The notes under the pieces were generated by a model. That model worked only from the letters and a program-made list of their open reading frames with translations. It searched no databases and had not been told where the DNA came from. This document shows positions 1-5,095 of a stretch of DNA of 6,629 bases, piece after piece. The stretch is from Clostridiales bacterium (GTDB lineage: Bacteria > Bacillota > Clostridia > Christensenellales > Aristaeellaceae): the NCBI GenBank assembly GCA_012522875.1, contig JAAYJP010000064.1, positions 1-6,629 on the forward strand, in the 5' to 3' direction. Each line of letters begins with the position of its first letter. Position 1 is the first letter of the stretch. A program made the position numbers and the translations under genes.

Positions 1-660
1 CTGATCTTTTCCTCCTCCGCCACCGTCTATGCGCCAGGCGCCCCCATGCCAGTGGAGGAGGGCGCGGCCCTGGGCTGCACCAACCCCTACGGATGGACCA
101 AGTTCATGGGCGAACAGATCTTAAGGGATGTTACCCAGGCGAACCCCGGTTTCTCCTGTGTGCTGCTGCGCTACTTCAACCCCATCGGCGCTGACCCTTC
201 AGGGGAAATCGGCGAGGATCCCGCCGGCATCCCCAACAACCTCATGCCTTTCATCACCCAGACCGTGTCGGGCAAACTCAGGCAGCTTGAGGTTTTTGGC
301 GCGGACTATGACACCCCTGACGGCACCGGTGTGAGGGACTATATCCATGTGTCCGACTTGGCGGCGGGGCACCTGGCCGCCATGGAATACGCCATGAAAA
401 ACACCGGGGCAGTCGCCGTCAACCTGGGAACAGGCCAGGGTTACAGCGTGCTGGAGATCATCCGGGCCTTTGAAAAAGCCAACCACCTCAAGGTACCCTT
501 TGCCATCGGCCCGCGCCGCCCGGGGGATGTGGGCACGGTCTACGCCAACCCCAGGAAGGCGCGGGAGCTTTTGGGCTGGGAAGCGCTCAAGGGCATTGAG
601 GACATGTGCCGGGACGCCTGGCGCTGGCAGAAGCAGAACCCGGCGGGATATGGCGGTTAA
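1..660 (+). CDS. galE: UDP-glucose 4-epimerase, C-terminal part (5' end outside the window)
   Basis: The enzyme interconverts UDP-glucose and UDP-galactose in the cytoplasm (Leloir pathway and supply of galactose for surface glycans). The reading frame is open from base 1 and ends at TAA 658-660, giving 219 residues. Compared with E. coli GalE (338 residues), about 118 N-terminal residues, including the Rossmann NAD-binding glycine motif, lie outside the window. Visible family motifs are SSSATVY at window residues 4-10 (catalytic Ser), the YxxxK pair at Y30/K34 in NPYGWTK, LRYFNPIGA (about 55-63), GEDPAGIPNNLMP (about 72-84), and DGTGVRDYIHVSDLAAGH (about 107-124). The late segment RRPGDVGTVYANP (about 172-184) lines the sugar site, and its Val180 aligns with E. 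coli Tyr299. The first in-frame ATG inside the window (46-48) is internal, because conserved residues precede it. The gene converges on xylA and ends just before a strong hairpin terminator. Assignment is confident; sugar specificity (Glc/Gal only, or also GlcNAc/GalNAc) is open. Confidence 0.95.
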   Translation: MIFSSSATVYAPGAPMPVEEGAALGCTNPYGWTKFMGEQILRDVTQANPGFSCVLLRYFNPIGADPSGEIGEDPAGIPNNLMPFITQTVSGKLRQLEVFGADYDTPDGTGVRDYIHVSDLAAGHLAAMEYAMKNTGAVAVNLGTGQGYSVLEIIRAFEKANHLKVPFAIGPRRPGDVGTVYANPRKARELLGWEALKGIEDMCRDAWRWQKQNPAGYGG

Positions 661-682
661 AGCTTGGACAAACATAAAAAAT

Positions 683-715
683 GGGGGACGCCGCTTGGGT
701 CGGCGCCCCCTTTTT
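683..715. terminator. Intrinsic terminator between convergent galE and xylA, probably bidirectional
   Basis: GGGGG (683-687), a bulged A (688) and CGCCG (689-693) pair with CGGCG-CCCCC (701-710) around a 7-base loop. TTTTT follows at 711-715, ending galE transcripts. On the other strand the same stem is followed by a T-rich run (complement of the A run 676-681, after two mismatched bases), so it can also end xylBA transcripts arriving from the right. It lies in the 73-base gap between the two stop codons. Confidence 0.85.
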
Positions 716-733
716 GTTTGAGGTTGAGGGATG

Positions 734-2053
734 TTATTCCCCTGAGAACAGAACGCTGTTGACCACGCCTTCCAGGTATTCCTGGCGGCCGGAGCCGGGC
801 AGCGGGGCCTGGCCCTGTTTGATGGCGCGCTCAGCCAGTTCTCCCAGGGTTGCCTCATCCTTGCGGATTTTCCGGCCCAGGTCGGAGTCAAAGGAGGCGT
901 AGCGCTCCTTCACAAACCCGTCCACGCGGCCGTCCTCAATGATGGCGGCAGCTTTTTTGAGCCCCAGGGCAAAGGCGTCCATGCCCAGGATGAAGCCTTC
1001 GGCCATGTCCTTCATGGTGTAGGAGGGGCGGCGGTTCTTGGCGTCGAAGTTCAGGCCGCCCTTGAGGCCGCCGGATTTCAGGATCTCATACATGGCCAGG
1101 GTGGTCTCATAGACATCAGCGGGGAACTGGTCGGTGTCCCAGCCCAACAGGAGGTCGCCCTGGTTGGCGTCCACGGAGCCCAGCATATCGTTCATGGCGG
1201 CCACCCGCAGGTCATGCTGGAAGGTGTGGCCGGCCAGCGTGGCGTGGTTGGCCTCGATGTTCAGTTTGAAGTCCTTATCCAGGCCGTACTGGCGCAGGAA
1301 GCCGATGGCCGTGGCCGCGTCAAAGTCATACTGGTGCTTCATGGGCTCCTTGGGCTTGGGCTCGATGTAGAAGGTGCCGGTGAAGCCGATGGAGCGGGCA
1401 TAGTCCACCGCCATGCGCATGAGTTTGGCGATATTCTCCTGCTCAAATTTCATGTCGGTGTTCAGCAGGGTCTCATAGCCTTCCCGGCCGCCCCAGAAGG
1501 TGTAGCCGGTGCCGCCCAGTTTGACGGTGCACTCAATGGCCTTTTTCAGCTGTGCCGCCGCGTGGCAGTACACATCCACAGAGTTTGAGGAACCGGCGCC
1601 GTTCATGTAGCGGGGGTGGCTGAACAGGTTGGCAGTGCCCCAGAGGCAGCGGATATTGGTCCCCTGCATTTTGGCTTTGATGTAGTCGGTGATGTCGTCC
1701 AGCCGCCTGTTGGTTTCCTCAAGCGATTTGCCTTCCGGCACCAGATCCACATCGTGGAAGCAGAAGTACTCGATGCCAAGCTTTTGCATGAAGTCAAAGC
1801 CCTGGTCCACCTTGGCGCGGGCATGTTCCATGGTGCCGGGGGCTTCCCCGAAGGTTTTGTCCGCCGTGCCGGGGCCAAACATGTCCAAGCCCGTGGCACT
1901 CATGGCATGCCACCAGGCCAGGGAGAACTTCAGGTGGTCCTTCATGGGCTTGCCCATCACCAGGCGGTTGGCGTCATAGTGCTTGAAGGCGAGGGGGTTT
2001 TTTGACTGCGGGCCTTCGTAGGGGATTCTGGGCAAATCAGTAAGTAGTGACAT
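734..2053 (-). CDS. xylA: Xylose isomerase
   Basis: Cytoplasmic aldose-ketose isomerase converting D-xylose to D-xylulose, the first step of the bacterial isomerase pathway. Its 439 residues match the longer (class II, about 440 residue) xylose isomerases. The active-site set is visible and complete by comparison with E. coli XylA: H100 and D103 in YFCFHDVD, W187-G-G-R190-E-G, metal ligands E231 (with K233 in EPKPKEP), E267 and H270 in NIEANH, D295, D306 and D308 in GWDTD, and D337 in GLNFDAK. These ligands bind two divalent metals (Mg, Mn or Co in the family). The start is ATG at 2051-2053, chosen because a perfect AAGGAGG (2060-2066, minus strand) lies 6 bases upstream. The stop is TAA (734-736). 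It is the second gene of an operon, 23 bases after xylB, with no room for its own promoter, so it should be co-transcribed from the region upstream of xylB. No truncation or missing residue was seen. Confidence 0.97.
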   Translation of the reverse strand: MSLLTDLPRIPYEGPQSKNPLAFKHYDANRLVMGKPMKDHLKFSLAWWHAMSATGLDMFGPGTADKTFGEAPGTMEHARAKVDQGFDFMQKLGIEYFCFHDVDLVPEGKSLEETNRRLDDITDYIKAKMQGTNIRCLWGTANLFSHPRYMNGAGSSNSVDVYCHAAAQLKKAIECTVKLGGTGYTFWGGREGYETLLNTDMKFEQENIAKLMRMAVDYARSIGFTGTFYIEPKPKEPMKHQYDFDAATAIGFLRQYGLDKDFKLNIEANHATLAGHTFQHDLRVAAMNDMLGSVDANQGDLLLGWDTDQFPADVYETTLAMYEILKSGGLKGGLNFDAKNRRPSYTMKDMAEGFILGMDAFALGLKKAAAIIEDGRVDGFVKERYASFDSDLGRKIRKDEATLGELAERAIKQGQAPLPGSGRQEYLEGVVNSVLFSGE

Positions 2054-2059
2054 AGGGAG

Positions 2060-2066
2060 CCTCCTT
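2060..2066 (-). promoter_or_regulatory. Ribosome binding site of xylA
   Basis: AAGGAGG on the minus strand, 6 bases before the ATG, in the 23-base gap between xylB and xylA. It is much stronger than the xylB site (around 3605-3612, GGAAGGGG), so xylA is probably translated more heavily than xylB from the shared message. Confidence 0.85.
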
Positions 2067-2076
2067 GAAATTTGTT

Positions 2077-3600
2077 TTATAGTTCCTTGAGAACCTGAAA
2101 CGAATCCTTCAGCGCGGGGTAGAGTTTTTGATACAGCCCGTGGTAGGCGGCGTAGGCCTTGTGGCTTTCCGGATCCGGCAGGAGCTTTTCGCCGGTGGCA
2201 ATCATCTGCCCGCAGGCTTTTTCCACGCTTTCATACATCCCGGCGCCCACACCTGCCAGGATAGCCACACCCAGGGCCGGGCCCTCGGAGGACTGGATGG
2301 TGGTGGCCGGGCAGCCAAACACATCGGAGAGCATCTGCCGCCAGAAGGGCGAGCGGGCGCCCCCGCCGGTCAGGAGCATGCTTTCAGGCCGTGCGCCCAT
2401 GCCGTCCAGAATGTCAAAGCAGTCTTTCAGGGAGTAGCTGATGCCCTCCATCACCGCGCGCGCCAGGTCGCCCCGGCCGTGCATGGCGGAAAGGCCAAAG
2501 AACACGCCCCGGCAGTCCGGATCCAGGTGGGGGGTGCGCTCACCCATCAGATAGGGCAGGTAGAGCAGGCGGTTGGCGCCGATGGGGCTCTGCTTTGCCA
2601 GGTCTGTCATCAGGTTGTAGACATCCCGGCCCAGGCTTTCCGCCTGCTCCTTTTCGGGCAGGAAACTGGTATCCCTCAGCCACCTGAGGCTAAGCCCCGC
2701 CCCCTGGGTCACCCCCATCACATGCCAGGCACCGGGCACCGCACAGCAGAAAGTATGCACCCGCCCCTTGGGGTCAATGGCAGGCTGGCTTGAGTGGGCA
2801 TAGACCACGCCGGAGGTGCCAATGGTGGTGAAGGCCCGCCCGTCGGCCACCGTACCGGTGCCAACGGCAGCCGCCGCGTTGTCCCCGGCGCCGCCCACCA
2901 CCAGGGTTTTCACTGAAAGCCCTGTCAATTCCGCCGCCTGGCGGCTGATGTGCCCTGTGACCTCAGGGGATTCGTAGACCTTTGCCAGCCAGCCTTCCGG
3001 TATCTCCAGTTTACCCAGCACTTCGGCGGACCACACGCGCCCCGGCACGTCAAGCAGCTGCATGCCGCTGGCATCCGATACCTCGGTGGCAAAGTCGCCG
3101 GTGAGCTTATAGCGCAGGAAGTCCTTGGGCAGCAGGATATGCCGGCATTTGGCAAACACCTCCGGCTCATGCTTTCTGACCCACATGATCTTGGAGGCGG
3201 TGAAGCCCGTCAGCGCCGGGTTGGCAGTGATTTCAATGAGGCGTTTGGCGCCCACCAGGCGGGTGATGTCCGCGCATTCCTCACCCGTGCGCTGGTCCGC
3301 CCAGATGATACAGGGCCTGAGCACCTGGCCCGCTTCATCCAGCATTACCAGGCCGTGCATTTGCCCGGAGATGCCCAGGGCCGCAATGGCCTCAGGCGCA
3401 ACGCCGCTTCTATCCAGCACCTCCCGAAGGGTGGCCACCGCGGCCTCCCACCAGTCCTGGGGTGCCTGCTCCGCCCAGCCGTTGTGGGGCTGGGAGAGGG
3501 GGTACTCCCGTGTGGCGGAGGCCAGTGCCTTCCCCGCCCTGTCAAACAGCACCGTTTTGGTGCCGGAGGTGCCCAAATCCATACCCAGGAGGTATTGCAT
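2077..3600 (-). CDS. xylB: Xylulokinase (FGGY family)
   Basis: Phosphorylates D-xylulose with ATP to D-xylulose 5-phosphate, which enters the pentose phosphate or phosphoketolase routes. Its 507 residues are typical of bacterial XylB (about 480-510). N-terminal FGGY domain: phosphate-binding MDLGTSGTK (7-15), the QMHG substrate motif (80-83), and WADQRTGEE (100-108). C-terminal domain: GGAGDNAAAAVGTG (236-249) with the likely catalytic base D240, TIGTSGVVYAHS (259-270), and adenosine-binding LTGGGARSPFW (410-420). The gene context (directly upstream of xylA) supports xylulose over the glycerol, ribulose or gluconate substrates of sister kinases. The start is ATG 3598-3600 with a purine-rich GGAAGGGG upstream; the stop is TAA 2077-2079. 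It is first in the operon, divergent from the sugar transporter genes. Order xylB-xylA is less common than xylA-xylB but known. Intact, no odd features. Confidence 0.96.
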   Translation of the reverse strand: MQYLLGMDLGTSGTKTVLFDRAGKALASATREYPLSQPHNGWAEQAPQDWWEAAVATLREVLDRSGVAPEAIAALGISGQMHGLVMLDEAGQVLRPCIIWADQRTGEECADITRLVGAKRLIEITANPALTGFTASKIMWVRKHEPEVFAKCRHILLPKDFLRYKLTGDFATEVSDASGMQLLDVPGRVWSAEVLGKLEIPEGWLAKVYESPEVTGHISRQAAELTGLSVKTLVVGGAGDNAAAAVGTGTVADGRAFTTIGTSGVVYAHSSQPAIDPKGRVHTFCCAVPGAWHVMGVTQGAGLSLRWLRDTSFLPEKEQAESLGRDVYNLMTDLAKQSPIGANRLLYLPYLMGERTPHLDPDCRGVFFGLSAMHGRGDLARAVMEGISYSLKDCFDILDGMGARPESMLLTGGGARSPFWRQMLSDVFGCPATTIQSSEGPALGVAILAGVGAGMYESVEKACGQMIATGEKLLPDPESHKAYAAYHGLYQKLYPALKDSFQVLKEL

Positions 3601-3614
3601 ATTCTGCCCCTTCC

Positions 3615-3629
3615 AGCGGCCTGGCCGCT
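3615..3629. promoter_or_regulatory. 15-base perfect palindrome in the xylB leader
   Basis: AGCGGCC-T-GGCCGCT is a perfect inverted repeat with 7-base arms and a single central base. It lies just upstream of the xylB ribosome binding site and downstream of the predicted xylB promoter. It could be an operator for a dimeric repressor, or in RNA a 6-bp hairpin with a 3-base loop close to the Shine-Dalgarno sequence. The sequence does not tell which. I do not recognise it as a known XylR or CcpA site. Confidence 0.4.
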
Positions 3630-3632
3630 ATG

Positions 3633-3643
3633 ATTTGTCAAAT
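3633..3643. promoter_or_regulatory. AT-rich 11-base palindrome in the xylB leader, candidate operator
   Basis: ATTTG-T-CAAAT is a perfect inverted repeat with 5-base arms, followed by an AT-rich stretch (TTATTATT) that stands out from the GC-rich surroundings. It would lie about 17-27 bases downstream of the predicted xylB transcription start, a usual place for repressor binding. It shares the TTTG/CAAA arm core with Gram-positive XylR operators as I recall them, but is shorter. Operator function is inferred. Confidence 0.35.
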
Positions 3644-3666
3644 TATTATTTCCGGGTCCTTTGCAT

Positions 3667-3695
3667 ATCCTAAGCGTTTGGGGCGCCAGTGTCAA
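3667..3695 (-). promoter_or_regulatory. Candidate promoter for the xylBA operon
   Basis: On the minus strand a perfect -35 box TTGACA (3695-3690) is separated by 17 bases from TAGGAT (3672-3667), which matches 4 of 6 positions of the -10 consensus. Transcription would begin near 3660, giving a leader of about 60 bases that contains both palindromes (3615-3629 and 3633-3643). Spacing and -35 are ideal. The weak -10 would suit a regulated promoter. Confidence 0.6.
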
Positions 3696-3719
3696 GACCG
3701 CCCAAGGCTTTTCCGGGCG

Positions 3720-3748
3720 TTGACGGGGTGTATGCGCCCATGTATAAT
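3720..3748 (+). promoter_or_regulatory. Promoter for the sugar ABC transporter operon
   Basis: TTGACG (3720-3725), a 17-base spacer and a perfect TATAAT (3743-3748) make a near-consensus housekeeping-sigma promoter. Transcription would start near 3755, giving a leader of about 90 bases before the ATG at 3845. The leader contains an imperfect palindrome CATTT-AA-AAATG (3764-3775) and a 5-bp hairpin (GGCAG 3807-3811 with CTGCC 3818-3822) shortly before the ribosome binding site. The -35 boxes of this promoter and of the divergent xylBA promoter are only about 25 bases apart, so one regulator could influence both. Confidence 0.8.
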
Positions 3749-3830
3749 ACAGGCAATACCAAGCATTTAAAAATGTCACAGGGCGGGTATCATCCTATTG
3801 TTGACCGGCAGTGGGTGCTGCCATATAAAA

Positions 3831-3837
3831 AAGGAGG
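3831..3837 (+). promoter_or_regulatory. Ribosome binding site that fixes the start of the sugar-binding protein
   Basis: AAGGAGG lies 7 bases before the ATG at 3845. The frame stays open upstream to an ATG at 3689, but that longer version would run through the promoter and put 52 residues before the signal peptide. This site and the signal peptide that begins directly at 3845 settle the start. Confidence 0.9.
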
Positions 3838-3844
3838 ATTCCAT

Positions 3845-5023
3845 ATGAAAAAACTGGTTTCTGTACTGCTTACCCTGATACTGGCAACGGCCGGTGTCTC
3901 TGCATTGGCCGAGACGGTGGCGCTGAAGGTCTGGGGCTCCCAGGATGACCAGGCCATGCTGGCCGAGATGGTGGATGCCTATAAGGCCGCCAATCCCGAC
4001 AAGGCTTTTGACATCACCTTTGGCGTGGTAGGCGAGCCCGATGCCAAGGCGAAGTACCTGGAGGACCCGGCGGCGGCGGCGGATGTGTTCGCCTTTGCCG
4101 ATGATCAGCTGCCAGCCCTGGTCAGCGCCGACGCGCTCTATGAGGTCACCCGGAACAAGGATGCCATTGTGGAAGCCAACATCCCCTCCTCCATCAACGC
4201 CGGCTCGGCGGGCGGCGAGCTTTACGCCTACCCCATGACCGCGGATAACGGCTACTTCCTCTACTATGACAAGTCCGTCATTTCTGAAGAACAGGCAAAA
4301 TCCCTGGACGGCATTCTGGAAGCAGCCCAGGCTGCGGGCAAGAAGATGTTCATGGATGTGTCCAACGGCTGGTACATCGCTTCCTTCTTCCTGGGGGTTG
4401 GCGCTGAGCTGCGCGTGGGCGAAGACGGTGTGATCATCTGTGACTTCAACAGCGAAGCTGGCGTTGCCGCCGGCGAAGCCATCAAGGCCTTCACCGCGCA
4501 CCCGGCCTTCCTGACGGGCGATGACGCCATCCTCACCGGCGGCATGGGCGACACCGTGGCGGCCGGCGTATCCGGCGCCTGGAACGCCGATGCCATCAAA
4601 GGCAAGCTGGGCGACAACTATGCCGCCACCAAGCTCCCCACCTTTACCGTGAACGGTGAGCAGGTGCAGATGGGCTCCTTCGCGGGCTTCAAACTGGTGG
4701 GTGTGAACACCCTGACCGCTTTCCCGGAAGAGGCGATGGACCTGGCTGAGTGGCTCACCAATGAGGAAAACCAGCTCAAACGCTTTGAAGTGCGCGGCCT
4801 GGGACCCTCCAACATCAATGTAGCTGCCAGTGAGGCTGTGCAGGCCAACATCGCCCTGGCCGCCCTGGCTGAGCAAGCGCCCTTCGCCTCCAGCCAGGCC
4901 GCCGGCCTTGACAAATACTGGACCCCGGCCGAAGCTTTCGGCACCACCATGGAAGCCAAGGACTACACCAAGGATGTGAAGACGCTGCTGGACGAAATGG
5001 TAGCGGCCATCACAGCGAAATAA
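3845..5023 (+). CDS. MalE-like extracellular sugar-binding protein of an ABC importer (CUT1 family)
   Basis: Binds a sugar or oligosaccharide outside the membrane and delivers it to the permease encoded next. 392 residues from the ATG at 3845. The N-terminus is a secretion signal: MKK, a hydrophobic stretch (about 4-18), then SALA-E with predicted signal peptidase I cleavage after A22. There is no lipobox cysteine; the only cysteine noticed is C199, in the mature domain. The mature protein has the two-lobe family 1 binding-protein pattern: KVWGSQDDQAML opening strand and helix (about 28-39), YPMTADNGYFLYYD (129-142), NGWY (174-177), the hinge-side GAWNADAIKGKLGDNY (around W246), and LPT (264-266), aligning by eye with E. 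coli MalE segments including its LPTF. Many substrate-site aromatics (W176, Y177, W246) fit a carbohydrate ligand. Ala- and Asp/Glu-rich composition is usual for such proteins. Divergence from xylBA suggests a xylose-containing substrate, whereas similarity suggests maltodextrin; I leave the symbol blank. Confidence 0.9.
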   Translation: MKKLVSVLLTLILATAGVSALAETVALKVWGSQDDQAMLAEMVDAYKAANPDKAFDITFGVVGEPDAKAKYLEDPAAAADVFAFADDQLPALVSADALYEVTRNKDAIVEANIPSSINAGSAGGELYAYPMTADNGYFLYYDKSVISEEQAKSLDGILEAAQAAGKKMFMDVSNGWYIASFFLGVGAELRVGEDGVIICDFNSEAGVAAGEAIKAFTAHPAFLTGDDAILTGGMGDTVAAGVSGAWNADAIKGKLGDNYAATKLPTFTVNGEQVQMGSFAGFKLVGVNTLTAFPEEAMDLAEWLTNEENQLKRFEVRGLGPSNINVAASEAVQANIALAALAEQAPFASSQAAGLDKYWTPAEAFGTTMEAKDYTKDVKTLLDEMVAAITAK

Positions 5024-5032
5024 ACTTTCCCC

Positions 5033-5069
5033 GGGGCTGCCGCACCAGGCCGGCAGCCCCTTCTTTATT
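5033..5069 (+). terminator. Terminator-like hairpin between binding-protein and permease genes
   Basis: GGGGCTGCCG (5033-5042) pairs perfectly with CGGCAGCCCC (5051-5060) around an 8-base loop, followed by TTCTTTATT (5061-5069). It lies in the 72-base gap after the binding-protein stop codon. The next gene has no promoter of its own that I can see, so this is best read as a leaky terminator or 3'-end stabiliser that yields more binding protein than permease, a common arrangement in sugar ABC operons. Confidence 0.7.
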
Positions 5070-5095
5070 GCTGCAGAAAATACAGGAGGCATATA

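Noticed and set aside
199..891. Long minus-strand open frame over the galE end and the xylA end
   Set aside because: It is antisense to clear galE motifs, crosses the terminator and overlaps xylA in another frame; its translation shows no domain pattern.
3801..3829. Second promoter-like pair TTGACC-17-TATAAA upstream of the binding-protein gene
   Set aside because: Spacing is good, but transcription would begin near 3836, inside the ribosome binding site, leaving a message without it; probably chance.
3792..3839. ATCCT (3792-3796) pairing with AGGAT (3835-3839) as a riboswitch-like block of the ribosome binding site
   Set aside because: Only 5 base pairs with no extension and no recognised aptamer; not supportable.
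3689..3844. In-frame upstream extension of the sugar-binding protein (ATG at 3689)
   Set aside because: It would be translated across the near-consensus promoter at 3720-3748 and would bury the signal peptide; the ATG at 3845 has a perfect ribosome binding site and begins a normal leader.
3601..3844. CcpA catabolite-response (cre) site in the divergent region
   Set aside because: I found no stretch matching the TGWAANCGNTNWCA pattern well enough to report.
4069..4083. Short GCG/GGC trinucleotide run in the binding-protein gene
   Set aside because: It encodes four alanines in a GC-rich gene and is too short to be more than codon usage.
3776..5092. 438-codon minus-strand open frame opposite the binding-protein gene
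   Set aside because: It is a mirror of a GC-rich gene; the His/Gly/Val-rich translation has no recognisable motif, while the plus strand has a complete, well-started gene.
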